Positions 26,399-34,651 of a stretch of 64,000 bases of DNA are shown piece by piece. The stretch covers positions 1-64,000 of the forward strand of contig CAISJV010000029.1 of the NCBI GenBank assembly GCA_903885795.1. Direction: 5' to 3'. Below the pieces are notes generated by a model, which searched no databases, had not been told where the DNA came from, and saw only the letters and a program-made list of their open reading frames with translations. Origin of the DNA: an uncultured delta proteobacterium. Its GTDB lineage: Bacteria; Desulfobacterota; Syntrophia; Syntrophales; UBA8958. Position 1 is the first letter of the stretch; every line of letters begins with the position of its first letter. The translations under genes were made by a program, and so were the position numbers.

Positions 26399-27013
26399 AT
26401 GAAGCCATATGTCTCAATCATGAAACGAAGCATGGACATCATTTTTTCAACCATCGGGCTGCTGCTTTTGCTTCCATTGTGGCCTATAATTATCTTGGCG
26501 ATTAAACTGGAAACAAAAGGTCCCGTCCTATTCTTTCAAGAAAGGGTTGGCTTGGACGGCAGGAACATAAGAATGATGAAATTCCGAACCATGTTCACGG
26601 ATGCTGAAAAGCATACCGGTCCGGTATGGGCCACGGAAAATGATCAGCGTGTGACCCGGGTGGGGGCGTTTCTTCGCAAGACGCGTCTCGACGAAGTTCC
26701 CCAATTAATCCACGTCCTGAAAGGGGAAATGAGTTTGGTTGGACCGCGTCCGGAAAGGCCGTTCTTTGTCGATCGGTTTGCCGCGAAAATCCCTTTTTAT
26801 GAAGAGCGCATGATGAATGTAAAACCAGGCATTACGGGGCTGGCGCAGATATACAGCGGCTACGACACATCCATCGAAAGCGTCAAGGAAAAGCTCATGT
26901 ACGATCACGGCTATGGCGTATGCCTGACACGCTTCAAATGTTTTTTAATTGTAGATTTTTCCATCCTCCTCGCCACTATCAAGGTGGTTTTTACGGGAAA
27001 AGGGGCGAAATGA
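26399..27013 (+). CDS. Initiating sugar transferase (undecaprenyl-phosphate sugar-1-phosphotransferase)
   Basis: This 204-residue bacterial sugar transferase (PF02397) starts repeat-unit synthesis by moving a sugar-1-phosphate from UDP-sugar to undecaprenyl phosphate. It has one N-terminal membrane helix (about 12-33), then [54 protein letters not shown] and [10 protein letters not shown], which form the whole catalytic core. It lacks the multi-helix N-terminal region of WbaP, so it is the short PglC-like form. ATG 26399 follows GGAAGGAGG at 8 bases. Its stop overlaps the next gene's start (ATGA at 27010). Confidence 0.92.
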   Translation: MKPYVSIMKRSMDIIFSTIGLLLLLPLWPIIILAIKLETKGPVLFFQERVGLDGRNIRMMKFRTMFTDAEKHTGPVWATENDQRVTRVGAFLRKTRLDEVPQLIHVLKGEMSLVGPRPERPFFVDRFAAKIPFYEERMMNVKPGITGLAQIYSGYDTSIESVKEKLMYDHGYGVCLTRFKCFLIVDFSILLATIKVVFTGKGAK

Positions 27014-28137
27014 TGAAACGGGAAAGTATCCTTATCGTGGAAGACGATCCGCATTTCATGAAGCTCCTAGAGTATAACCTGGGGAAATACTACCAGATAA
27101 CCAATGCTGCAAACGGTATTCAGGCGCTCGAATCAATTGGAAAAAAAGCGCCAGACATGATCATCTCCGACATTATGATGCCCGAAATGGACGGATATAC
27201 CCTTAAGGAGGCCCTGAAGAATAAGATGGGAACGGATGCCATCCCGTTCATGTTCATAACGGCCAAGGGTACAAATAATGAGCGGCAAAAGGGGCTCGCT
27301 TTAGGGATTGATGATTACCTTGTAAAGCCCATCGAACGTGAAACACTCCTGAGTCGGGTTCGACAGATCCTCGACCGGGCCAAGATCTACAAACAGAGTT
27401 TCTTCGAGGATTTACAAACCAATTATGTAAGGCAGAATTGCGGTGGGAAAACATTAGCGCTTACAAATGGCTTTGACCTTTATTTTCAAATTCTTCCGGC
27501 CGATGTTGCTTCGGGAGACTATGTGGAGATTTTTACCTGCCGGGATGGGGATTCCGTTGTCGCTTTGGGGGATATTGCAGGCAAGGGGCTAAAAGCCAAA
27601 TATTTTTCAAGTACGTACTGGGCTTATCTAAAGACCGTTTTCCATATTTATCTAAGAAACAGCAATTCCCTCACCAACGGTCTCATCCAACTGAATGGAT
27701 TGCTGTGCAATGATCCGTCCCTGGAAGATATCTTTACCACCCTCATCTGTCTCAAGCTGGGCAAGGACAGAAACAGGATCACGTCCATTAACGCCGGTCA
27801 TCTTCCTGTTTTATGGTGGCGCGCCGATGAAGGGCAATTGGAGCATATTGAAGCGCGGGGACCACTGTTGGGGCTTCATGAAGGGGCGGTGTTTCCTGAA
27901 ATAGAGACGCTGGTCCGCCCTAATGACAGGCTCGTTATTGTCTCGGACGGCGTCATCGAGGCATTAAACAAGGAGGGATTTTTCTACGGTATGGAGCGAC
28001 TACAGGACGTAATTAGCAAAAACGGCAGCTTTAATCCGGAAGCGCTTGCTAAATCACTTCTTTACGAGGTGAGTGAATTTCGTAGCTGGACACCGGCAAA
28101 TGACGATGTCACCGTCATGGTAATCAGTAGATCTTGA
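27010..28137 (+). CDS. Receiver-PP2C (SpoIIE-type) protein phosphatase
   Basis: This 375-residue response regulator's output is a serine phosphatase. The receiver (about 1-125) has ILIVEDDP, the phospho-acceptor Asp in IISDIMMPEMDG, the Thr in FITAK and the Lys in YLVKP. The C-terminal PP2C/SpoIIE domain has DVASGDYVE, ALGDIAGKGLKA, INAGHLPVL, IVSDGVIEA and NDDVTVMVI, so the metal-binding aspartates are present. It should dephosphorylate the STAS antagonist encoded just downstream, switching its partner (inference from RsbU/SypE-type systems). It overlaps the sugar transferase stop by four bases and ends 31 bases before the STAS gene. Confidence 0.9.
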   Translation: MMKRESILIVEDDPHFMKLLEYNLGKYYQITNAANGIQALESIGKKAPDMIISDIMMPEMDGYTLKEALKNKMGTDAIPFMFITAKGTNNERQKGLALGIDDYLVKPIERETLLSRVRQILDRAKIYKQSFFEDLQTNYVRQNCGGKTLALTNGFDLYFQILPADVASGDYVEIFTCRDGDSVVALGDIAGKGLKAKYFSSTYWAYLKTVFHIYLRNSNSLTNGLIQLNGLLCNDPSLEDIFTTLICLKLGKDRNRITSINAGHLPVLWWRADEGQLEHIEARGPLLGLHEGAVFPEIETLVRPNDRLVIVSDGVIEALNKEGFFYGMERLQDVISKNGSFNPEALAKSLLYEVSEFRSWTPANDDVTVMVISRS

Positions 28138-28168
28138 TTCAAAGAAAAAATATAGGAGGATATTGCTT

Positions 28169-28564
28169 ATGAATATCAATCACATAATGATAGACGATAT
28201 CGGGATTGTCACGGTAAGGGGAAACATGTCTGCCGATGCCATAGAGGAAACGAGAGGGGAGATTGAAAGCCTGGTGGCAAAAGATGGACAAAAGCTGATC
28301 CTTGATATGGAAGGTGTTGCATTTATCGATAGCGCGGGCATAGGCGCCGTTGTATATCTGGTAAAAAAGTGCCGCCATTCCGGTGGTGCAGTCAAAATAG
28401 CCAACGTCCAGGGAATGGTCAAGGATGTCTTCAGGATGGCGGGGTTGGATAAAGCCCTTGACATATACCCCTCCGTAGATCTTGCCTTGAAGAACTTTCC
28501 GGAGCCGAAGGGGAAGGTACTGGTTGGCTACGATGAATATCTCCGGGGCTCAGCTGTTTCATGA
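28169..28564 (+). CDS. STAS-domain anti-sigma-factor antagonist
   Basis: This 131-residue protein is a single STAS domain with the diagnostic LILDMEGVAFIDSAGIGAVVYL, in which Ser55 is the residue normally phosphorylated by an RsbW-type kinase and freed by a PP2C phosphatase. The phosphatase lies immediately upstream. The only RsbW-like domain in the window is the permuted one fused to the deacetylase (21919-23388). The C-terminal 25 residues (EPKGKVLVGYDEYLRGSAVS) extend beyond the domain. ATG 28169 is chosen because AGGAGG lies 9 bases before it; the TTG at 28163 is too close. Confidence 0.9.
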   Translation: MNINHIMIDDIGIVTVRGNMSADAIEETRGEIESLVAKDGQKLILDMEGVAFIDSAGIGAVVYLVKKCRHSGGAVKIANVQGMVKDVFRMAGLDKALDIYPSVDLALKNFPEPKGKVLVGYDEYLRGSAVS

Positions 28565-28658
28565 GCGCCTTGGGCCATGGGGTTTAAATCCTTTTCCGGC
28601 GCCATGATTTGTGTTAGTAATAAATCTGTTCAAACATTGATGTACAAGGATTGAGGCA

Positions 28659-30077
28659 ATGAGTAAATCACTGGTTTTTGTCGTAGACGATGAACCCAAC
28701 CTGAGAAAACTGCTAACTTACTGGATCGAGACGGATGGGCACCGGGTAAGGGCCTTTGAGGATGGCGCGGAATGTCTTGCAGCAATAGAGGATGGGCCGG
28801 ACGTTATCTGCCTGGATGTCATGATGCCCGGCATGGACGGTATTGAGGTCCTCAAAACGATCCAGGTTCTTGATCCCCAACTGCCTGTCATAATGGTAAC
28901 GGCCAAAGACAATATTGAAGATGCAGTAACGGCGATGCAACAGGGTGCTTACGACTATATTACCAAGCCTATTGATCGGAATCGACTGCGAGCCACTCTG
29001 GCGAAGGCCATGGAAAAGTATGCCATGGCTAGGGAGATCGGCCAACTACGCAGAGAGTTGGGGCATGCCTATTCATTTGATAAAATCATTGGTAAATCCA
29101 AGACCATGACTAAAGTATTCACTCAGATAGAGAAGGTTCTCAACAACAACATCAACATATTTATCAATGGTGAAAGCGGAACGGGTAAAGAACTTGTGGC
29201 CAGGGCCATTCATTATCATGGCGCGCGTAAAGGCGGTCCTTTCGAAGCGGTCAACTGCGGCGCCATCCCTGAAAACCTTCAGGAAAGCGAGTTTTTCGGT
29301 CATCAAAAAGGGGCGTTTACCGGGGCAACGCAGTCACAGATAGGTAAAATTGAGATGGCGAAAGGTGGCACTCTCTTTCTGGACGAGGTAGGGGAGATGA
29401 CGCCGGCCCTGCAGATAAAACTACTCCGTTTTCTTCAAGACAAAACCTTCGAACCCGTCGGGGGGCGAAACAAGATCAAGATCGACGTACGTATTATTTC
29501 AGCGACTAACAAAAACCTGGAGAAAGAAGTGGAAAAAGGGAGATTCCGGGAAGACCTCTTTTATCGACTGGTGGTATTCCCGATCACCATTCCACCACTG
29601 CGGGAAAGAAAAGAAGATATTCCCGCCATGATCAACCATTTTCTCAGAAAATATGAAAAGGAGACGGGAAAAGAGATCCGCTTGATCGACCATCGGGCAA
29701 TGGAGGCCATCGTGAATTATGAGTGGCCCGGCAACGTGCGGGAGTTGGAAAATGTGATCTATCGGGCCATGGTCATTTGTGAGGCGGAAAAACTCGACCT
29801 CTCCTGCCTCCCTCCGCAATTCACCCAAGTACTTCGCAGAACAAACATGGAATCAGCAGCACCGACCAGAACAAACACAGAAGATCTGCAATCCGTACCC
29901 GAAATCCTGTCTATGGAAGAACTGGAGAAAAAGGCCATGCTCCAAGCCCTTGTGGGAACCCAAGGCAACCTGACGATGGCGGCAAAGCAATTGGGGATGG
30001 GGAGGGCCACTTTTTACAGAAAGATCGACAAATACGCCCTCCATGAACTGAGTCCGTTTCTTAAGGACAATGAATGA
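28659..30077 (+). CDS. NtrC-family sigma-54-dependent response regulator
   Basis: This 472-residue regulator has a receiver domain (FVVDDEPN, phospho-Asp in VICLDVMMPGMDG, TAK, TKP) and an AAA+ domain with Walker A GESGTGKE, the sigma-54-contacting GAFTGA loop, Walker B GTLFLDEVGEM and the arginine-finger region. A Fis-type helix-turn-helix closes it (GNLTMAAKQLGMGRATFYRKI). It would bind upstream palindromes and drive sigma-54 promoters. It is the only sigma-54 activator in the window, and six sigma-54 promoters carry a shared palindrome, so it is the obvious candidate. It ends the rightward operon and is probably autoregulated. Proteins of this class are PrsR in PEP-CTERM bacteria and SypG in Vibrio. 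Confidence 0.93.
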   Translation: MSKSLVFVVDDEPNLRKLLTYWIETDGHRVRAFEDGAECLAAIEDGPDVICLDVMMPGMDGIEVLKTIQVLDPQLPVIMVTAKDNIEDAVTAMQQGAYDYITKPIDRNRLRATLAKAMEKYAMAREIGQLRRELGHAYSFDKIIGKSKTMTKVFTQIEKVLNNNINIFINGESGTGKELVARAIHYHGARKGGPFEAVNCGAIPENLQESEFFGHQKGAFTGATQSQIGKIEMAKGGTLFLDEVGEMTPALQIKLLRFLQDKTFEPVGGRNKIKIDVRIISATNKNLEKEVEKGRFREDLFYRLVVFPITIPPLRERKEDIPAMINHFLRKYEKETGKEIRLIDHRAMEAIVNYEWPGNVRELENVIYRAMVICEAEKLDLSCLPPQFTQVLRRTNMESAAPTRTNTEDLQSVPEILSMEELEKKAMLQALVGTQGNLTMAAKQLGMGRATFYRKIDKYALHELSPFLKDNE

Positions 30078-30179
30078 TGATGACAAACGAGGGTATATTC
30101 CGTGCAGACCAGGAATGTGCGGGAACTTGTTTCCAATACCAGCAGCCTTTTATGGAGCAGGCAGCGTTGAACATAGCAG

Positions 30180-30920
30180 CTATTCAGGATAAGAACGTAG
30201 CCTATTTAATGGCCACATAAATAAAAAGCATAAACCAATCAACATGAGGGCCCATTCTCCCGGTTCAGGCACTGCGGCAATGCCCCCCCCTTCCAGTTTT
30301 GAGTAATAACGGACGTTTGCCGCCACACCTGTTCCCGATAGCCAAGCGAGTTCACCATCTCTCTGCTCAAACGTGAACGTAGTGAAACGCAGGCTGCTGC
30401 CAGTAGACGTCAGTGCCGCCATGTCCGTTAACGACGATGACTTGAGATCGGTATTTTGGTAGGTTGGGTGGGTAAAGTCGGTCCAAGTGATGGTGTGGTC
30501 ATTGAAGTTGATCAACAGGGCTGTCGCAAAAGCCCCGAAAAAATCCTTCCGAGGGACTCCACCGTCATTCGCCATTACCGTGCTGGTGCCACCGCCGTTT
30601 TTCACTAGGTTATACACGCCCGACGTGCTGGAGTCTACAAGGGTGTAAATACCTGGAATGCTTTGATAATTACCCACGATGTTGTCACCGCCAGGACCAG
30701 AAATCTGATTGGCTTGGAACGAGATGGTCGGCGTTGTCGTTTTGTACAAGTAGTACTCCATGATCCCTGGTCCGTACGTTTTGTTGTCCACCGACCCTGC
30801 CTCGTAATAAGAAACCGCAAATGCGCTCCCTGTTGTCATGAACAAGAGGCAGCCCATCATGAAAGACAGAATCGTAACAACATTGAACATAAAAGATCCT
30901 TTTTTTATAATTTTCAACAT
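30180..30920 (-). CDS. PEP-CTERM sorting-signal surface protein
   Basis: This is a secreted protein of 246 residues. It has a signal peptide (about 1-34, VVTILSFMMGCLLFMTTGSAFA), a mostly polar beta-rich body with many Thr, Ser and Gly residues, and a C-terminal VPEPGEWALMLIGL helix followed by basic residues (NRLRSYPE). This is the PEP-CTERM signal recognised by exosortase. No exosortase gene is in the window. ATG 30920 is chosen over an upstream ATG at 30986 because it has AGGGGA at 6-7 bases and starts the signal peptide. A leftward sigma-54 promoter and palindrome lie upstream, linking it to the polysaccharide regulon. Confidence 0.88.
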   Translation of the reverse strand: MLKIIKKGSFMFNVVTILSFMMGCLLFMTTGSAFAVSYYEAGSVDNKTYGPGIMEYYLYKTTTPTISFQANQISGPGGDNIVGNYQSIPGIYTLVDSSTSGVYNLVKNGGGTSTVMANDGGVPRKDFFGAFATALLINFNDHTITWTDFTHPTYQNTDLKSSSLTDMAALTSTGSSLRFTTFTFEQRDGELAWLSGTGVAANVRYYSKLEGGGIAAVPEPGEWALMLIGLCFLFMWPLNRLRSYPE

Positions 30921-31032
30921 TTTATTCCCCTTTTCGCACCTAAAGACCCCATTTTTTGACAGACCAAGATGGACTAAAACCATCATCTAATACGCGGCAA
31001 GTATGTCACTTTCTCAATGTCAGTGACCCATT

Positions 31033-31048
31033 TGCATCTTTAGTGCCA
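31033..31048 (-). promoter_or_regulatory. Sigma-54 promoter for the PEP-CTERM gene
   Basis: The minus strand reads TGGCACTAAAGATGCA, with the correct 10-bp GG-GC spacing and a single -12 mismatch (ATGC). It is almost the same as the promoter at 31592 (TGGCACTGATGATGCA). Predicted transcription starts about 100 bases before the ATG. Confidence 0.7.
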
Positions 31049-31143
31049 CCGCTTGAAGAATGGCTTCATAGCTGACATTATTAAGATTTATGTTACTTAG
31101 GAAGCTGTCTAATCAGCACAGTGAGAGGCAACTCGGTATCAGC

Positions 31144-31158
31144 GTCTCGATATGAAAC
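31144..31158. promoter_or_regulatory. Enhancer-like palindrome upstream of the PEP-CTERM promoter
   Basis: GTCTCGATATGAAAC is centred about 116 bp upstream of the -12 element of the leftward promoter at 31033-31048. It differs by one base from the reverse complement of the site at 31480. Confidence 0.6.
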
Positions 31159-31438
31159 GATGAAGAGATTCATTTAAGGTATGCGCGGGGAGCATCGCTT
31201 GTGAGCTACCATATTGTTACATGCGGTTTCATCGCATTGAGGACAAGTGACACCAAATATGCCATGCTTTATAGTCCTAACAATCAATATTTAATTTTCC
31301 TTTACAACAGTGCGAAAACAGGCACTACGATTGTGTGATCGGCCGTATTCATTTCATAAAGACCCGTATTTTAGATAACGTAATCATTTCAGTAAAGATC
31401 AATGAAATGGGAGCCAGAATCGGAAAAATTTATAAAAC

Positions 31439-31453
31439 GTCTCACTTCAGTAC
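31439..31453. promoter_or_regulatory. Weak secondary enhancer half-site
   Basis: GTCTCACTTCAGTAC keeps the left half of the palindrome but not the right. It is listed because it lies 41 bp centre-to-centre from the site at 31480, almost the same spacing (40 bp) as the pair at 35759 and 35799. Confidence 0.35.
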
Positions 31454-31479
31454 GGTCTATGTAGTTAAATCGCTTTCCC

Positions 31480-31494
31480 GTTTCATATAGAGAC
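31480..31494. promoter_or_regulatory. Enhancer-like palindrome upstream of the 31.6 kb promoter
   Basis: GTTTCATATAGAGAC is the reverse complement of GTCTCTATATGAAAC. It is centred about 118 bp upstream of the -12 element of the promoter at 31592-31607. Confidence 0.6.
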
Positions 31495-31591
31495 GCATAT
31501 AATGATCGTCCTTTCTCCATCATCAGATAGATAGTTCTCCAAGTGTTTAAAATAATGCTGTTATACAACAACAACGGCATTCTGTTATGAT

Positions 31592-31607
31592 TGGCACTGA
31601 TGATGCA
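31592..31607 (+). promoter_or_regulatory. Sigma-54 promoter for the export operon
   Basis: TGGCACTGATGATGCA has a perfect -24 element and 10-bp GG-GC spacing. Transcription would start near 31618, about 55 bases before the ATG at 31673. Confidence 0.7.
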
Positions 31608-31672
31608 AATGTGTCCAGTGGCAGCGTGGAGCAAAGTTCGCACACCAAGAATATTTATGAGGAGTGATTTAC

Positions 31673-33421
31673 ATGCTATCGTTACCTTTCATTACCGTTG
31701 TCATGCCGGTAAAGAACGAGGAAAATCATATCACCTCAACGTTGAAGAGTCTATTGAGCCAGGATTATCCTCAAGAGAGGTTCGAGGTCATTGTGGCAGA
31801 TGGTATGTCGGATGATCGCACCCGAGAAATTGTAACTGACTTCAGCAAAAGGTATTCGAACGTTCTTCTCCTTGATAACCCGAAGCGACTCTCAAGCGCA
31901 GGAAGAAATATCGGTTTTCGGAAGGGGAAAGGCGACATTTTCATGGTGGTCGACGGTCATTGCCATATTCCCACCACTCGGCTTCTTCATAACGTTGCCG
32001 CCTGTTTTGAGAAGAGTGAGGCCGAGTGTCTCGGCAGATCCCAACCACTGAACCCTCCGGGCATCAACCAATTTCAGCAGGCTGTGGCCTTGGCCAGGGC
32101 TTCCTGGTTTGGCCATGGCGGAAATTCGCTTATCTTTTCGGATGAGGAGGGATATGCCAGCCCGGTTAGCCATGGGGCTATTTACCGGAGAGAGGTCTTT
32201 GAAAAGGTGGGCTATGTAGATGAGTCCTTTGACGCCTGTGAGGATGTGGAATTCAATTTCAGGGTGGAAAAAGCTGGAATCAAAGCCTATACGAGTCCTT
32301 CCCTTACCATTAAGTATTATCCACGGGAAACACTGAAGGCCCTTTTCCAGCAGATGAAAAGATACGGGAGAGGGAGATTCCGCCTGATTAAAAAGCATCG
32401 GAGCGCCTTGAGCATCAACACCATCATTCCCGCCGTCTTCACGGGTGGTTTGATCCTGGGGCCGATTCTGAGCCTGCTCGCCCCTTTTTTCTGTTTGATT
32501 TTCGGAATCCTGTACAGCCTTTATTTTTTAATCTCTCTCATCACATCTATTGGAATCGCTTACAGGCATGGTTTCAAATATTTAGGACATCTGATTCCTG
32601 TTTTCTTTACCATTCACGCCGGTCTCGGCTGGGGCTTCTTAACAGGTCGGTCTGCTATTGTCGGCAGTAAGCTTAATAAAAGCTCTGTAGCTATGGCCGA
32701 TACGCGAAATTTCCACCGAGAAAAGGAGACTGTAATTCCCCGCGAAGTGCCCTCTTTAGTGCATGATTTGGAAGGGGAAAGAAACTTCCATATGATGACG
32801 CCATACATGTCTGTGGAGATACAACGTATCCGGGAGGTGATCCTTAATTCAGGCCCAAACAAGAAAACCAAGACAATCATGGTGACCGGAGCCCATGCAG
32901 GAGCAGGAACCACGACGCTAATTTTGCGACTGGTCGTCAATATCGCCCTTCTCAAAAAGATGAAGATCTTGCTGGTGGACATGAACATGCATCACCCCGG
33001 CCTTCATCGTGCCTTTGGTCTGGAGCCCGAAGAAGGATTCATTGATGTCATGAATAACAGGATCAGTTGGCAGGATGCCTGCAAAGAAACGAGTCTCCCA
33101 CAGTTAAAGATCATGACCGTCGGTCGGCAACAAGAGGAACAATCAAGCTTTCAAGGAAGAGCGGAACAGGAAGAGCTGCTGCTGAAATTGCAAGAAGAGT
33201 TCGACTTGATCATTTTTGACACCTCGCCAGTGAGCAGACATAACAGAAATAACGTTGATCCCGTAATTTTAAGCCGTATCGCGGATATGGTAGTGATGGT
33301 GGTCCGGGAGAAAATGAGCTCAAAGAATCAGCTTAAAAGGGCAATCGCGGATATGGTCGATAACGGAGGAAAAGTGAGCGGAATTGTATTCAACAGACAT
33401 CCTTTATCGGCCATGTCATAG
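31673..33421 (+). CDS. Glycosyltransferase family 2 fused to a CpsD-like ATPase domain with a defective P-loop
   Basis: This is a two-part protein of 582 residues. The first ~340 residues are an ExoA-like family 2 glycosyltransferase (ITVVMPVKNEENHI, FEVIVADGMSDDRT, FMVVDGHCHI, DACEDVEFNFRV) ending in two or three membrane helices. The last ~180 residues resemble the cytoplasmic domain of BY-kinases (CpsD/Wzc): YMSVEIQRIREVI, MVTGAHAGAGTTTL, ILLVDMNMHHPGLHRAFGL, LIIFDTSPV. The Walker A Lys is replaced by Thr (GAGTTT for GEGKST) and Walker A' has DMN instead of DxD. There is no C-terminal Tyr cluster. It probably lacks kinase activity and may instead regulate the Wzz partner encoded next (inference). 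ATG 31673 has GAGGAG 8 bases upstream. Confidence 0.85.
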   Translation: MLSLPFITVVMPVKNEENHITSTLKSLLSQDYPQERFEVIVADGMSDDRTREIVTDFSKRYSNVLLLDNPKRLSSAGRNIGFRKGKGDIFMVVDGHCHIPTTRLLHNVAACFEKSEAECLGRSQPLNPPGINQFQQAVALARASWFGHGGNSLIFSDEEGYASPVSHGAIYRREVFEKVGYVDESFDACEDVEFNFRVEKAGIKAYTSPSLTIKYYPRETLKALFQQMKRYGRGRFRLIKKHRSALSINTIIPAVFTGGLILGPILSLLAPFFCLIFGILYSLYFLISLITSIGIAYRHGFKYLGHLIPVFFTIHAGLGWGFLTGRSAIVGSKLNKSSVAMADTRNFHREKETVIPREVPSLVHDLEGERNFHMMTPYMSVEIQRIREVILNSGPNKKTKTIMVTGAHAGAGTTTLILRLVVNIALLKKMKILLVDMNMHHPGLHRAFGLEPEEGFIDVMNNRISWQDACKETSLPQLKIMTVGRQQEEQSSFQGRAEQEELLLKLQEEFDLIIFDTSPVSRHNRNNVDPVILSRIADMVVMVVREKMSSKNQLKRAIADMVDNGGKVSGIVFNRHPLSAMS

Positions 33422-33432
33422 AAAGAAAAAAC

Positions 33433-34566
33433 ATGAAAAATGGCAGACCAAAAAAACCAGAGATAGATTTAGCCACACTCGCATCCAGCTACCTAGCACC
33501 CCTTCGGGAAAGAAAAGCATTGATTATAACTATAGTATTTTTTTCTTTTTCCATCGCGTTTTCCCTGAGCATGTTTGCGAGTCATGAGTATGTCAGCAGG
33601 GCCACGGTCACTGTGGAAGAGCCAAAGTACAATATTCAGTCCAAAAAAGAAGAATCCATGGTTGCCAAGCAGGCCGCTGATGAATATGTCTTGGCCCAGG
33701 TGGAAAAGCTCAAAAGCCGCACCTTTGCAGATAAAGTCCTTAAAGTACTTCCTGAGCAGGCGGTAAATGACTTGAGTGCCCACAGTGACCTGGTCTCGCA
33801 AATTATAACTGGCGTTGTGCAATCGCTACGGGCATGGTCAGGAGAGGAATTGTTTCAGCAGATAAAATACTTGTTACGGAAAAAAACTGATCCTCAATCC
33901 ACTTCCACGGAAAGAGAGCAGCTCCTGAGAAATCTTATGGAGAAGGTTTCTGTCAGCAGCAAGTCGAAAGTGGGAGTGGTCCAGATCACGGCGAAGTCAG
34001 TGAACAAAGAGTGCGCCGTCATTCTGGCTACAAAATTTATGGAAGTCTGGTTCGCGGAAAACCTTGAAGAAAACAGAAAGGATGTGAGGGCGGCTAAAGA
34101 CTTTACGGAAGGATTGAAGAGCAAGGCTAGACAGGAATTTCTCGACGCTGAGGCAAAGTTGATCGCCTATAAGCAGAAGTATGATATTCCCGGTGATCCC
34201 CGGGTCATCCTAGACGGCGTCACCCAGACCGAGCTGGACAGTCTTCGTTCAGGCATGGAAATGGCCAAAGAGCACTTTCAGGTCATGGATCGGATCAGTG
34301 TGGAAACAGGCGTGAAAGAGGCATCTGTTATGAATAACATCAGAATGATCGATGCAGCCAGCCTTCCCGTTTCTCCTCTGGAAAATGTCAGGAACCGCAT
34401 CAGAATGATAGGTCTTTTTGGAGGACTTTTAGTGGGTGTAGGACTGGTTTTGCTCCATGAATTGATCGCGGGACCGATCCGGAACGAAATGGACATCTTG
34501 AAGACCGTCCAGACTCCGATCATTGGCTCGCTGCCGAAAGACATGTATCCTGCTCCACGGAGGTAA
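33433..34566 (+). CDS. Wzz-type polysaccharide chain-length determinant
   Basis: This 377-residue inner-membrane protein has one helix near each end (about 28-52 and 318-343), a large periplasmic coiled-coil domain between, and the classic proline-rich exit PVSPLENVRNRIRM before the second helix. It sets chain length and links polymerase to the outer-membrane exporter. The kinase-like domain sits at the end of the preceding protein, not here, as in split Wzc systems. The ribosome binding site is weak (AGAAAG). It lies 11 bases after the glycosyltransferase-CpsD gene. Confidence 0.88.
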   Translation: MKNGRPKKPEIDLATLASSYLAPLRERKALIITIVFFSFSIAFSLSMFASHEYVSRATVTVEEPKYNIQSKKEESMVAKQAADEYVLAQVEKLKSRTFADKVLKVLPEQAVNDLSAHSDLVSQIITGVVQSLRAWSGEELFQQIKYLLRKKTDPQSTSTEREQLLRNLMEKVSVSSKSKVGVVQITAKSVNKECAVILATKFMEVWFAENLEENRKDVRAAKDFTEGLKSKARQEFLDAEAKLIAYKQKYDIPGDPRVILDGVTQTELDSLRSGMEMAKEHFQVMDRISVETGVKEASVMNNIRMIDAASLPVSPLENVRNRIRMIGLFGGLLVGVGLVLLHELIAGPIRNEMDILKTVQTPIIGSLPKDMYPAPRR

Positions 34567-34573
34567 GATAAGC

Positions 34574-34651
34574 ATGAATCAACAGTTAATGGTCATGTTG
34601 CCGTTCAGCGCCTTGAATAATCACTGGATATTCCGCCAGGAGTCAAGTTGA
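34574..34651 (+). CDS. Possible 25-residue leader peptide
   Basis: A short ORF starts with ATG 34574 behind GGAGG (10-base spacing). Its stop overlaps the TTG start of the next gene (TTGA, 34648-34651). It may only couple translation. No family is recognisable. Confidence 0.3.
   Translation: MNQQLMVMLPFSALNNHWIFRQESS

Larger units (their letters stand above)
30921..31672. other. Divergent regulatory region between the PEP-CTERM and glycosyltransferase genes
   Basis: This 752-bp region has no credible gene. It holds two outward-facing sigma-54 promoters (31033-31048 minus, 31592-31607 plus). Each has its own palindrome of GTCTC-N-ATATGAAAC type about 117 bp upstream (31144 and 31480), in mirror-image arrangement. 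The middle 250 bp (about 31180-31430) shows nothing I can name. Confidence 0.7.
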
